Source of the DNA: Echinostoma caproni
Lineage: Eukaryota > Platyhelminthes > Trematoda > Plagiorchiida > Echinostomatidae
Length of the DNA stretch: 64,000 nucleotides
Assembly (NCBI GenBank): GCA_900618425.1
Contig: UZAN01039762.1
Location: forward strand, 1 to 64,000
Reading direction: 5' to 3'
Numbering within the stretch: the stretch's first letter is position 1; the number at the start of each line of letters is the position of its first letter. This document shows positions 13,508 to 24,910 of the stretch, one piece after another. The position numbers and the translations under genes are program-made. The notes beneath the pieces were generated by a model. It had not been told where the DNA came from. It was given only the letters and a program-made list of their open reading frames with translations, and did not search any database.

Positions 13508-13965
13508 ACCAGGATGAAGTCCTCGGTACAACAAGCTGCTTTATACTCACTAGGTTCTAGAACATGTCGTCTGAAAGACTGGATATCCGGCCACGCCATC
13601 CAGTTAACTAATGCGGCCAAAGAGGCCCGTCTAGCTCTATCCTCTGCTTATCGCAATCGCAGACGACAAGCATTACGATCAGCCAGAAACGATAGATGCA
13701 ACTACTGGAATGAAATGGTTACAAAAATGGAGACAGCAGCCAACCTGGGCAAAACGGTGACCCTCTTCCGACTTACTCGATCAGCATCGGGCAAGAAACA
13801 GGTCACCCACTCTGTGCAGCGCAGCACCTCCAATGAGCTCATTTCTGAAGCGCAGGGAAATTGTCTCGATGCGTGGAACACTTTAGTCTTCTTCTCAATC
13901 GCCCTTAAATCCAACTTCCGCGCCCTCCTCGCCATCATCTCTATACGAAGCTAATTGCGCTCCAT
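13508..13965 (+). pseudogene. RTE linker between endonuclease and RT (broken)
   Basis: Same frame as the preceding segment after one stop codon. It encodes a basic, Ala- and Arg-rich stretch (AKEARLALSSAYRNRRRQAL) followed by a Trp-Asn-Glu-Met segment, typical of the variable region linking endonuclease and RT in RTE proteins. The last part, near 13,890-13,950, drifts out of frame before the RT begins. No catalytic motif is expected here. Confidence 0.75.
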
Positions 13966-14617
13966 CACCAGTAGAAAAGGTCTCAGATATCATCAGCCAT
14001 CTCAAGCCTCGGAAATCACCCGGTGAGGACGGGATACCCGCCGAAATCTACGAAAAGTGTTCTTCAGTCATTTCAAATTCTCTTCATAGCTTACTGTGTG
14101 CAATCTGGTAAACGAAATTTGCCCAACTGACTGAACCACATCGATTTTACTACCTTTCCATAAAAACGGTGACAAATCAGTGTGCGAAAACTACAGAGGT
14201 ATCAGCTTACTTGACATGGCGGCCAAGGTTTTTGCACAACTTTTGCTGAACCGCTTTGCTGTAGCAAGGCACGCACGCACTCGTCCTAACCAGAAGGGAT
14301 TCCGCCCCGGTGTGAGTTGCATCGATCAAATGTTCACTCTACGTCGACTCTTGGAATATCGCCACAAGTTTCAACAACCTACAACAGTTTGCCCCATTCA
14401 TTTTCGTGCGGTATTCGACTCTGTAGATCGCGAATCCCTCTGGAACATTGTTCTGGCCGATGGTGTCCCAGTCAAACTTGTCAACTTAATGAGGTCCTAC
14501 TATTCTAACACTAGCGCCCGAATCCGTGTCTACGGAGAGGAATCTTGCCCGTTCGGATTAGGGTCTGGAGGCGACAGGGGTGCCCATTGTCTCCAATGCT
14601 GTTCAACTTTGCCGTGA
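13966..14617 (+). pseudogene. RTE reverse transcriptase, fingers and motif A (broken)
   Basis: The frame starting near 13,970 reads ISHLKPRKSPGEDGIPAEIY, the RT motif 0/1 region. After a frame change, 14180-14617 reads NYRGISLLDMAAKVFAQLLL (motif 1), QKGFRPGVSCIDQMFTLRRL (motif 2) and FRAVFDSVDRESLW (motif A, catalytic Asp retained). In the last 70 bases the frame shifts, so the following GGDRGAHCLQ is a frameshifted reading of the motif B region. The enzyme would copy the element RNA at a nicked target; this copy cannot do so. Confidence 0.88.
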
Positions 14618-14742
14618 ACTGGATTATATGTCGCTCGATGGAAGGATACCAGGGAGTCCAGATTTCTCCGGACTTATGGTTCATCAACTTAGAATTCGTG
14701 GATGATATTGTCGTCTTTTGCGAGGACCTGTCTAAACTCTAA
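14545..14742 (+). pseudogene. RTE reverse transcriptase, motifs B and C (broken)
   Basis: Overlapping frame that restores RT motif B (RRQGCPLSPMLFNFAVNWI) and motif C (LEFVDDIVVFCEDL), where FVDD stands for the family's YADD. Both aspartates of the catalytic pair are kept. A TAA at 14740-14742 interrupts the frame. Confidence 0.88.
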
Positions 14743-15267
14743 GTAATCTTTGACCTCACCAATCGACAGGCCTCCGAGATCGGCCTAGAGGTGAACACAT
14801 CAAAAACCAAAACCTTTGCGACAGTCCCTATCCATCCCGAGAATGCTTCACTACTAAACGGCAAGCAGATCGAATCCGTTGAAAGCTTCAAATACTTGGG
14901 CTCAACCATTCTCCCCAATGGCTAAGATAAACTAGAGGTGCAAGTGCGCGTCGACGCTGCAAGAAGGGCGTTTTTACAGCTAAAGAATTCCCTTTGGTGC
15001 AGAAATGAATTCAGCCTCAGAACAAAAATCCGAGTTTTCTCCGCAGCAGTCCGTGCTGTATTGCTTTACGGCTGCGAAACCTGGCCACTCAGAGTCGAAT
15101 ACTGTCACAGATTAGAAGCCTCCGATCGCATATGCTTAAGAATCATTCTGGGAGTACGATGGAGGGATCAACTTTCAAATGAAGCCATCAAAAATCGGTG
15201 TTTTAATATTGTACGGCTGAGGACTTTAATACAACGGCGACGACTACAGTGGTTTGGCTACATTCTT
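14743..15267 (+). pseudogene. RTE reverse transcriptase, thumb and C-terminal region (broken)
   Basis: Same frame as the motif C segment. It reads GLEVNTSKTKTFA (motif 6), ESVESFKYLGSTILPNG (motif 7), then an in-frame TAA near 14,923. Next come RRAFLQLKNSLWCRNEF, LLYGCETWPLRVEY and SDRICLRIILGVRWRDQLSN, all characteristic of the post-RT region of RTE-type proteins. A TGA near 15,268 ends the segment. Confidence 0.85.
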
Positions 15268-15543
15268 TGAAAGCCCGATAACGACCTGACAAAAGCTGTC
15301 TTGGTACCGCCTCCCTACCCGAAATGGCGCTGTGGGCACGGTGGACAGTTGAAAATCTGGCTTGACACGGTACGGAAGGATACTGAAAACCTTGGTCTCC
15401 GCTCCGTCTACGGCGTTCGCCAATGGAAGTCAAACTGGATCACAATATGCGCTGATCTTGCCGCCGATTGCCGAGCGTGGGCAGCGGCGATTCGAGATAT
15501 CCATGAAGCAGGCTTATCCTCTCCCAGGAGCCAGCCGCCGTAA
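15268..15543 (+). pseudogene. RTE protein C-terminus
   Basis: In frame with the preceding segment after one TGA. It reads KWRCGHGGQLKIWLDTVRKD, then a Trp-rich ending that includes DCRAWAAAIRDIHEAG. This is the usual short conserved C-terminus of trematode RTE polyproteins. It ends with TAA at 15541-15543, directly at the simple-repeat tail. Confidence 0.85.
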
Positions 15544-15562
15544 AGTAAGTAAAGTAAGTAAG
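15541..15562 (+). repeat. RTE 3' simple-repeat tail
   Basis: About five AAGT/AAAGT units overlap the stop codon and abut the right target-site duplication. RTE elements end in short tandem repeats of this kind rather than in poly(A). Confidence 0.85.
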
Positions 15563-15575
15563 TAGTCTGTCAAAT
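15563..15575 (+). repeat. Right target-site duplication of the RTE insertion
   Basis: TAGTCTGTCAAAT matches the left copy at 11968-11980 with one mismatch, fixing the 3' boundary of the element. Confidence 0.8.
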
Positions 15576-17340
15576 AGTGTGGAGCTCAATGATTCCAGTA
15601 ACTGTTATCTACAGTTTCATCGTGTAAATGAATAATGTGAAAGTATCCGAAGGAAATACCTCAACTTTATTGTGACCGAAATGTTTTTGGTGCATTGATT
15701 CAATCACGATTCGGTAAATCAAAACATCTATTCATCTGAGAAATTTTCTGATTGTTTAGAAAAAAGATTCAAAATCTTTTTTGTTTTCATTCAACAACGG
15801 AATAACTCGACTCAGACTCAATAAAAAATCACCAAAGAACATAGAAATCTGGTGAAAGCGCAATCAGCAGTTTAAATCGATGCAACAAGTGAGACAATGT
15901 CAATAATTCTCACTCGTATTCATCAAGCTCACCGTGTTGAGATACAATTTCTGAAGTTAACTAGTTGCCATCGATGCTGGTTTGATGATTAACGGACCAA
16001 GTTAGAAAACATCTAAGTCCACTTCTTAGTAAATTTCAAAGTAATTACAGTTTGATACATACTGAAAGTTCAAACTTTATTATTGAAAAAAACGACTGAT
16101 TTCAACTACGATCTTGACACAGTAGTTGTTATCACAAAATGTTTGGGGATTAGTCTTGAATAATTGCTATTCCTTATCGTGCATGCGAAATCAACTTCAA
16201 ATATTGTGTGAAAACCATCATGGTTTTCAATAAATTGATGCCTCATGTCAATCAACAGTTTAATTGTTTTTTGCCATTGAAGCAAAAACAACTTGATCCG
16301 GCGGTGTATCAAAAAAGTTGCTGATTATGACCCTAATGAGATAAGGTCTAATTTTTGTTAGATGCTTCTTGAGACAGATGTTGGGAGAAAATTAATTAAA
16401 GTTTACATGTGTGTGATTGGGTTGTAACAAACTTTCTTACACACCGAAATCTCATTAAATAGTAAAGTCATCACAGTGTCAGTGATTCCAGTGTTATCTA
16501 TTAGATTTAGTCTCCTTCATGGTCGTTGTCCGCTGACCACTGTCCCAGTTTGTTTTATTTGTGAACCCTAGGCTTGTTGTGTACACTCGGTTTGCAGTGG
16601 AACGCATGCTTACAACAACTAAGACTGATCCGTACAGACGAATAAACTAGCGACTATTTTTGCTCAGACGCAGGATTTCTTTAGGACAACCGGAGTGTAA
16701 AATACCAAGGGTTCAATGACCAAGAGAAACGGGTAGCAAAATCATGGAGTGCTAAAACAAAGCCCTGCGATTGCAAACTTAGCGGTATACAGGATTAACA
16801 TGCGTGGATCTATAAGCTTATTAGATATGTTATGCTCGAAAAATTCCGGTAGAGATTTTTTACAATTTTGCGCATAAAATATTTATCTGTATTACCTCGT
16901 ATAGGTCAGTGAGTTTATTTGTTACATATAATTTCAATCCGATTCTCTTCTCACTCATGAGGTAAACAAAATTGCCTTTTTTATCAAAATCCACTTCTGG
17001 AAGAGATTTCCTGAAGGACCTGAATAACTATGCCATTTTTATAATAGAAAAAACCCCTGGAAACTGTGAGTTAACAAGAACTTTAAAAGCATTACGATAA
17101 AAGGAAACTTTAAAAACTGTATTTTACATTTGAAGCAAGCCTTTTCCGAGATTAATTTCAGAAGAAAAGACCATATTGCAATACTGCACGATGTATGTCT
17201 AAGGCGAATTTGCCCCATCCTAACATGATGAATACTGTCGAAAACACAATATTTATATAGGGATTTAGTATGGTAACAAAGAAGAGTAAAATACAATAAA
17301 ACAGACACACATAATGGGGTGAGGGGTAAAAGACTGTTTG
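15576..17340. other. No supported gene
   Basis: A+T-rich sequence between the RTE and the PLE. Only short frames without domains; no repeat or RNA feature recognised. Confidence 0.6.
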
Positions 17341-17616
17341 TTACCAGAGTAAGGATGAGCTAACATAAAGTTCTTTTTGTTGACACACGGGGTGGGGCTT
17401 CCATGGGCTGATAGTAATCTGTTCTGCTAACCGTAGTAATCTTGCGATTCGTGACTTGTGGATAATCCAAAACGCCGTGCTTCGATCGATCTGGTATTGC
17501 GTCATCAGAAGATGCCGAGCTATGGCTGATGACGGAGCCTTGTAGTTTCGACCATTGATTCTATGCCGCGGACTTGACCCAGATTGGACACTGGACCCGA
17601 TTTTGAATATGTTCAA
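17341..17616 (-). pseudogene. PLE GIY-YIG endonuclease, C-terminal part
   Basis: The frame contains SSAIARHLLMTQYQIDRSTA, then FWIIHKSRIARLLRLAE, and ends in KPHPVCQQKELYVSSSLLW. This matches the conserved end of Penelope endonucleases (SAI..H, RLL.AE, C.QKEL.VSL.LPW). The catalytic Glu of the RLLRLAE helix is present. The first 25 residues of the frame are out of phase with the true protein. It ends with a stop at 17338-17343. Confidence 0.8.
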
Positions 17617-17647
17617 CCACCCGGTTAGTCATTTGTCGCTCTATTCT

Positions 17648-18061
17648 TTAGGTGGCGCTGCACCCACGCTGGAATTGGTAAATAAAATTAGGGTTGGTGT
17701 ACAGAGGCAGAAGTTCTTTTACCGGGGGTGTGGGTATTCTGGTTATCTCATAGATGGTTTGGGGGTCAGCTGCATAGTAGGCTTGAGCAATTGCCGATCT
17801 CAGTCGTTTTTTCAGCAAACAGCTTACGTCATCACCTTTGAATTGGAGGCACAACGTCACTCGTAATTTTGGAGCTGACGCAATCATTTCTTTTACAATT
17901 CTTGGTTTGCTATGTTTATTAACAAACGCTTCCGGGTAAGCGTTTTCTGCTAACATCTCTCGAAGGTTTTGTAGTTCTTGTTCAATCTTATCTTCCGTAC
18001 AGACCCTCCTCGTTCTGTTGAATAGCGTCCAAACAAGACCATGTTTATACCACAGGGGCAC
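17648..18061 (-). pseudogene. PLE thumb, linker and start of GIY-YIG endonuclease
   Basis: A 137-residue frame with IEQELQNLREMLAENAYPEA (the L...L...GYP linker motif), LCLQFKGDDVSCLLKKRLRS, and ends with NFIYQFQRGCSAT. That end is the first half of the GIY-YIG nuclease (the GIY position reads FIY). A TAA stands where the YIG tyrosine is expected, followed by a readable RIERQ...NRVVEHI. The nuclease would nick DNA for target priming; this copy is interrupted at its core motif. Confidence 0.82.
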
Positions 18062-18097
18062 ATTGCTCTTGAAGTGAAAATATTGGCCTGTCCAGGT

Positions 18098-18350
18098 TTA
18101 TTTTGGGTAAATGGATTGGGCAGTCGTTCCATCCTCTTTTGGCCTCATGCTGATGTCAAGGAAATTCAGTGTGTTGTTAGCTTCGGACTCCATTGTGTAG
18201 CAAGTATTTGGATGTAATTTACTAAGTTTATCCAGAATTACTGTAGCTTCTTCTAGGCTTTCTGTTATTACTAGGGTATCGTCAACATATCGTTTGTAAA
18301 GGATGGCACCTTCTATAGAATGTGATTTGTCTTGTGTTCGGGATGTGCTA
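18098..18350 (-). pseudogene. PLE reverse transcriptase, motif C
   Basis: The frame gives YKRYVDDTLVITESLEEATV with the YVDD box at about 18278-18289. Then comes LHPNTCYTMESEANNTLNFL, the conserved E.E.NN.L.FLD region that follows the catalytic box in Penelope proteins. Both aspartates of motif C are kept. Confidence 0.85.
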
Positions 18351-18624
18351 TCAACGGGTCTGCCAGCACAGGGCCTAGCGGGCTTCCCATAGCGACACAA
18401 TCAAATTGTCTGTACGCATTTTCTTTGAAAAATGACAGACTGGTTGTGCAGAGTAGCGATGAACGCTCACAGATTGATACTGGTAGATTCATTAGGATTG
18501 GATCATTCAATATATGATCGCAAATGGTTTTGACGACTTCACGGGCATTAGTAAATAGGGATTGGACATTGAATAAAGCCATGTGTTCTTCTGCGACGTT
18601 TATCTTGTCCAAAACGTCCATCAA
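18290..18624 (-). pseudogene. PLE reverse transcriptase, motifs A and B (motif A Asp replaced)
   Basis: Motif A reads ALFNVQSLFTN, where the family has FDV: the Asn codon AAT at 18568-18570 (minus strand) replaces the metal-binding Asp. Motif B reads QFDCVAMGSPLGPVLAD and is intact. A frameshift follows near 18,355, moving the coding phase to the next segment. Without the Asp the polymerase would be inactive even if the frame were intact. Confidence 0.85.
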
Positions 18625-18672
18625 TTCGAAACTGTCCTTGAGGGTGTTTCACCATTGATCTGTGGACTAGTT

Positions 18673-19020
18673 CTAGCACCTTGACCAGCCATTTGGCCAT
18701 TTGTACTGTGGTGAGTTGTTCATGGACAGGATTGGCCTGAGTGGCACGCCAGGCTTGTGGAGTTTTGGCAGGCCATAAAGTTGTGGAATATATGTTCGTC
18801 TAGGCTTCAGAGCCTCGGCAGTGTCCTCATCAATGAAATGTCCCTCCAATAAGAACTGAACTTCAGAGGCGATCTTCCACTCCAGCTCTGTTGGTTCATT
18901 ACATATCATTTCTCGTAAAAACTTGCTAGGGTCATTGAGGATACATTCCATCTTTCTTTGGTAATCTACACGGTCCATAAGGACAGCCCCAGATCCTTTG
19001 TCAGGATGTAAAATGACCAA
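18673..19020 (-). pseudogene. PLE reverse transcriptase, fingers
   Basis: The frame opens with VILHPDKGSGAVLMDRVDYQ, the Penelope ADKG...VVMD...DY motif. It continues through a Glu-rich helix to YIPQLYGLPKLHKPGVPLRP and ILSMNNSPQY. These are the nucleotide-binding fingers of the RT. The last residues (KWPNGWSRC) are out of frame with the next segment. Confidence 0.85.
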
Positions 19021-19200
19021 ATGGAACCTTTTTAAATTCCGGTAAAGCGGATAAATGCTCCGGAGTGAGAAATGACTTTTGTTTCGAAGGTGTTTTTCAA
19101 TATTGACGCTCCAAGTCGACCAGTTTCGCCTTTATCCACGACTTCGCATCTTTTGAAGTTGCTTTAAGTATTTCAAATCGTTCCAAAAATAATATTCAAA

Positions 19201-19545
19201 CTAAGTCTGTGACTCAATACTGTCGATTTTCTTGGGTGCAACACAAAAGCGAAGGCCACACGAAAGTGCTTGCAGTTGGAGCTCATTCAGTTCGACCGAT
19301 GACAGATTCTTAACTAATTTTCCCGGCTGCTTCGGGAATGAATTTTCCGCTAGTCTATGTAGTAGAGATCTCTGAAGCTTTGTTATTGTATACAATCTTG
19401 TTTTCCTCACAGAATCAGCACAAAAGTTGGTATACTCTATTCTACAGAAGAGGTTCAGATCGTCCAAAAAGGTCACTTGATCGGTAAAAGTGGTTTGTAA
19501 AGCTAAAAGTCTTTCTTTGGCAACGTCGATCTGACACAAAGTCAT
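19201..19545 (-). pseudogene. PLE N-terminal region
   Basis: A 114-residue frame with a basic KLQRSLLHRLAENSF segment and VKNLSSVELNELQLQALSCG, ending in LRFCVAPKK. The NLSS...EL..L..GL.F...PK pattern is the conserved entry to the Penelope RT domain. The first Met (minus strand, 19545) may not be the true start. About 180 bases separate it from the next recognisable RT segment in another frame. Confidence 0.75.
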
Positions 19546-22500
19546 TTGGCGTAAATTTCTACTAGAAGCAAACCTTATTGGACCTCAAACGTTTGCAAAA
19601 TGAATTTTACATTTGTTTGTGCTCTTAGCATACCAGTACTAAGCCGTTGCACTGTGGGAAACTAGTGAAAAACAACTTATTGAATAACTCTTCGTCAGTG
19701 GGCATTTTACCCAGTCTGGACATCAATTAACAATGCATAAAACTGGTAAAACCAGGTGCTTCTATCAATCGACAAAAAGAAATTACGTACCCATCGAATT
19801 ATAACATGACATAGACTTAGGGATAGATAGGATTAAATGTGGGTTTACATTTCTCCATAGGACGATCTGTTTCAATGACGCATGCAATGCTAAAAGATAC
19901 TCCCAAATGTCATCTTCCAACCAAGTTTGCAGTTCCTCGGGAAATGTAATGCTCGTGACCAAAACAAGGTCTGGTTTGTTCAGTCTTTGGACTTCCAGTG
20001 ATATCACTTACCAGCACTCGGTCGGAGAAGTTCAAACGGAATGAATGTTACTGTGAACGGACATATTGTTGTCATGCGACTTTTGTTTCCACTGCTTCGT
20101 GTCCTACGAGACTGGTTTTGGTATTTTCTAGAAATGAGTATCCTGCATGATTTATTCTGCACAGCTTTGACTGACGACAAAACGTTTATGTACGTCATCT
20201 TCAATTTGTGCAGATTACACACTAAGCGTGCTCCAGTCAAGGATAAACTGTTTTTCGATGGGTATGGCATTCATGAGATATAGGCAGAACCCAAGCACAC
20301 ACAAAACCCAGGCAAGCACCCATGCACATGCGCTAACATATTGTTGCTCAGAACCAGTAAAAGAGCTCATTAATCATACCAAACTTAATGACCAGCGCAA
20401 ATTTATCTTGCACAATATTTGTGAGACTCAGGTGTCTGTGTTTGTGCAATCACTTGGGTTGACAATATCAGTATTCTTAATCATATTTCGAGTTTATGTA
20501 AGCGGTCCCGTGAAACCAGTGGTGGATTGTCATTACTTTTAGTGACTGAGTTTCGGAGATCATTAGTAAGACTTATATACCTGACAACGTGGGATCTGAA
20601 CTCAAGTATAGAATGTTCATTAACATCCCATGGTTGACCAAAATGAATGTTTTAATGTATTATCATTTGCGGTCTTCAGTGACAGCAAGCCAATTATCAG
20701 ACCGCAATCGAAGAAGAAGAGTATTAGGGTAGTAACCGGATCGCTCCAATAAAAATCGGTTTCACAGAGCACATAATAAGAACACATATTGGTAAGTAAG
20801 CTACTTTTCAGTGTCCTGATCATGCCATTACAATGCAATATGTATGACTAGTAACAGATAAAGATTTACAAGGAAAAACGGAAAAGTGATTAAAGTAACC
20901 AACAGTTTGTATCATAATTGGCCCCCAATTACCATTTGCTCGGATGTTTAAGGACGGGTCCTTCATCGGCAATCCCGCCATGGGAACTTGTTTTTGAGCA
21001 CACAGAAGAGGGATTATGGGGACGGATGCTAACTGTCTCTGCTGTGGCTGAAAGACGGAACCACACGTTACTGAATCACCCTGTTCGTCATGTTTTCTGT
21101 GAAGATTATTCTAGTTCTGTTGGCCAGAGTATGAGACTCTTTCATACTGAATGATACATAGCTACGAACATGAATTTAGTTCCCACTCCAAGTCTTTCTG
21201 TGTACTGACCACATGCTCGACCCGTCATCACGACGAGGTAGATGTTCCAGGTAATGCTTTCTGATCGTACAGTTGACAGGGTAAAATGAAAGGGAAGTGA
21301 AAACACGTCTGTCAGCTGAAATAAGCTTTCAATTATTAGTCATATGTTTTGCTTGAGCAATCTAACTCCGTGATGCGATTTGTTCTCAAAACTCGTTACT
21401 GATTGTAAATTTTATGAGGAGTGAACTGCAAGTTTGGAGAAACATTTAGTGCCGATGTTCGTTTGTGTCTTAATTTGGAGGAGTAGCAATCGAGTAAATT
21501 ATGTATGAAATAAGTTGAAACTGTTTGGTTCAACTTACGATGATAGCTGGATAAGTGTAAGATATGTCAGAATATATCTTGCATTCACAGTGTCTCATAT
21601 GTACGTTACAGTAATCAGTGACATTATTTACGTACGCTATCAGCTTCAATAACAAACAACAAGCCATATGATGCACGATACCAACCCAAGGGGTCTACAC
21701 AAGAAAAAGCCCAAATATATACAATTTGCTTATGCGAATTTCGGGAGTAAGTTATCTTATCATGTAAACGTGGGTAGCACTTCGGTTGGAGGCAATCGGC
21801 ACCATCGCAACTTCCCCATAACCCGCAGTAGGTGTTCGTCAATGTGCGTCTAATTAGTTCCCAGGTGATGGATGACTTCTCATGTTCAATAGTTCTTTCG
21901 GTTGGTTTCTGGTGTCATCTACACATTCCGTCTACTTGGACAGCAATTTTACAGCTCACTAAGCGATCGGGCATGTTCTAGCATTTGTGATTCTGTCCAT
22001 AGTCAGTCGATCGTCTGAAGTGAGTTTGTTTAGGTCTAACAAAAACAAAATTTATCACAAACGAAAGTCCTCAACCCTTGTGATTGCGAACTAACATATT
22101 TTACTTAAAAATTCTAATGAGGTCAATGTTAAATAATTTGAGTTTTATCGCGGTCCTAGTTGTACGTAGTCATGCGCTATGTACCATTTCATTTAACTTG
22201 AAAGTGATTTGTCAATCAATGTCATTGTATTTCACCCCAAAACCTTAGAATTATAGAAGAGTCCGCTTCTTATCAAAGCTCATCAAATGGAGGGTGTGTG
22301 TGCTATCGTCAAGATGTACATTGAGGAGTGGATCCCATAACAGTAGCAGCGATGGATGGACTGAGCTCTTCCACATACCCTTCCAGTGGAACAACATACT
22401 GAACCCACCTCAGGCAACCTGGTGGAATACAAAGCTCTACAAAAATGGGGTTGAGTAATAAAAAACCTCGGTCGCTATACCGGTGCAACTTAAGTAGTTC

Positions 22501-24800
22501 TTGAAAAGCTCAGCAGATTCAAATCTGATTCATTTTTTCTAATTAGATGTCCAATCTGAAGCCCAATAAATCACAAACTTCTTGGACGCTTGATTTTGAT
22601 GGTATTAAAAAGATCATAAATCATAGCCTAGTTCACTCACGGACGTTGATCAGTTAATATTTTTAATATATTAGTTCAGGTGAAAACTGAACAATTCGGT
22701 GAGTGGAACAGAAAAACATGACAAAAGATAGTTCCAGGTTGCACATACTTTCATGTCGATGGAGTACTGCGGTATGTCTAGCCGAATCTACTGCAGCATC
22801 AGTCACCCGAGGTGGTCGAATTTGTATAGTGTCGGCAGAGTTTTGCATAGGCAATCAGACCGATGTACCAGTTAGTGCATGAGGATTATGCTTACCCGAA
22901 TCATGCGTTATTGAGATAGGTAGAGTCATGATATTCGTAATCTATCAGCGTAGGTGACGAGATGCGTGACATATTGACACTGCATGATGGATCAATTCCA
23001 TATCAGTTAATCTACCGATAATCAAATCTTATCCGGTGTCTGTCTTCGAAGATATTCCCTGTTAGAGGTTATCATCGACATGTTGATTTGTTCAGAAGTG
23101 GATATGATCGGTAGATTATTTTCAAATCTGATTCCTTAACTGTCAAGGACAACCAAATGAGCTGAGATACACAAAAATAATTGCGTCAAATTTATAGTAC
23201 CTGTGTAATAACCAAAATGACTGAGAAATTACCATGTTTCTTGTTCTTCACATATGATAAAATCTGTGAAAGGTTATGGAATTAGCGAAATTTACTGCTT
23301 CCCGATTTCCTCAGACACGTTGATCGAAGAAAATGAATCAATGAATCCAAAATGTACGTTCTCCTCCTGCATTCACTGTAAAAATGTATGAGTGAATTGG
23401 AGTGAACTATCTTTTAGCCATGCAGATGCTTGCAATTAAAATACAGCTCGTGAATCCATCCCTAGATCAGAACTATCATCAACATCTGGTCTGACAACAA
23501 AACTGCATTTTTAAATACCGGTTTTGAACAGGTGTAAGCTTTGGGAAAAAATTTACTGTCTCTCAATACCCCGTTTTAATATTTCAAAACGGACTGAAAG
23601 TACAATTCACGAAGGAAAGTCGGTTTTCTATTCCTTACCCTTCTGTTGGGATTTTTCATTTAAGCTGCACACTTCCATGGATCAGATGGACGTGAGTGAA
23701 TTCTTGAGATGAGTGTTTATTCGCTGGTCTACATTAGTTTCTTCAATACACATTTACACTTGTCAATTCCATGTTCGCCGGTTTGATTATCAATGAAAAC
23801 TCATCTTCGTGTGAAAGGCATTTTTATTACGTACGAGTACAGCATTGACTGTGATTATAATCGCTGACACACATGACCCGATTCGCGCTGTCTCTTCTAG
23901 TGAGCAATAAAGCACAATTTCATCACCTGCGATTCCCGTTCAACTGATACTACAACGCTACAAACGGAGGTAACAGTTCAATTATAATCTCTATATGCTT
24001 TTATCGACTTAGCTGATCGATCGAACAAATGATAGTTCATTTCATCTGATATTATTCACTGGGACCCAACCTAGCGTTAACTTGATATTTTGGGAATGAA
24101 ATTATTCAACGAAATTTATTCTTAGAATGCTCTAAATCAGTCCGACCACAGAATGGTTTATTGGGACAGGTTGAACTTGAAACAGAAGCAATAACAGGTT
24201 TACATAAAATATATTCAACGCAAACGACAGCATACCCCATACATGATTACTTTTGTAGGAGAGACCAGTCTATGCGGCATTCCCCAGCGGTACTCATTGT
24301 CTAACTCGGATAAGCCGAATTTTATGATTCCCGTGTGTGCATTAGATGTGTCATCTAGAAGATGCACGAAATCCTGAGCACAATAAATAAATAGGATGAG
24401 ATCACTCGTACGCTATCGAGGGCAACAGTTTAGGAGAACGATGCAGTATTGATTCATTCAGAGGTGAAACTTCAGAGGGTCAAACGGAATAACCTTCAAA
24501 CCTAAGGAGATGGAAAGGAGTAGCAACTATCATATGAATTATATTTACCGTATTTACAAGGAAAACCCTCTTCGGAATTCTTCAATCGATAAACGAATCA
24601 ATTGCTTCTGGTCCGCCAATCCGGAGAAAATAGCACGCAACAGAGCGATCTGTCATCCGCAGTTTTGCCGAATAAACGGACAAAATACCCTGGCGTAATG
24701 TGACAAACAAACGCGTTGGGTCATGATTTGTTTCAAGATAATCCAGTGAGTAAGGTTGTTTTCGACACAAATGTGGCGTTCATTGTCCTAACTTAGTTGA
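19546..24800. other. No supported gene
   Basis: Upstream flank of the PLE and following intergenic sequence. The first 150 bases contain TTTGCAAACGTTT (minus strand, near 19590) and ACTGACGAAGAG (minus strand, near 19690), possibly terminal PLE sequence. Otherwise only short frames with no domain or clear splice context. Confidence 0.5.
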
Positions 24801-24910
24801 GTTTATTCCTGAATGGAAACGCTGAATGGAGTGTCATTAGTCCTGAAAATTAGCTTCTTTATAAGTACACGAAAAGCAATCGTTTTCTCCCTTGAGCTTT
24901 TTTAAAACAG

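Larger units (their letters stand above)
11981..15562 (+). mobile_element. RTE-clade non-LTR retrotransposon, full length but inactivated
   Basis: A 3582-bp LINE with a GC-rich body in A+T-rich surroundings. The order is: 5' leader, APE-type endonuclease, reverse transcriptase, C-terminal region, and a 3' tail of short AAGT/AAAGT repeats. The single-ORF layout, lack of poly(A) tail, endonuclease wording (NVRTL, GDWNA, SDHLL) and the RT motif FDSVDRESLW fit the RTE clade, which includes SR2-like elements of trematodes. A 13-bp target-site duplication flanks it. Several frameshifts, in-frame stops and two ambiguous bases (12516, 12827) interrupt the reading frame, so this copy cannot encode an active protein. 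Length and both termini are intact, so it inserted as a complete element and then decayed in place. Confidence 0.9.
17341..19545 (-). mobile_element. Penelope-like retroelement (EN+ type), decayed
   Basis: On the minus strand, fragments in several frames line up in the order of a Penelope-like protein: N-terminal region, RT fingers, RT palm, thumb and linker, C-terminal GIY-YIG endonuclease. The diagnostic phrase GLPKLHKPGVPLRPI, the YVDD box and the C-terminal SSAIARHLL...RLLRLAE block place it in the GIY-YIG-bearing Penelope/Poseidon-type group. The coding part is about 2.2 kb, close to full length. At least four frame changes, an Asp-to-Asn change in RT motif A and a stop at the YIG motif show it is dead. 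Terminal repeats and a target duplication could not be delimited. Confidence 0.85.

Noticed and set aside
17555..17866. 103-codon plus-strand frame
   Set aside because: Antisense shadow of the PLE endonuclease and linker.
19783..20010. Minus-strand frame next to a GTACGT donor-like site, upstream of the PLE
   Set aside because: Protein-like composition but no acceptor or recognisable domain; the flanking frame's donor at 20010 would leave an impossibly short intron.
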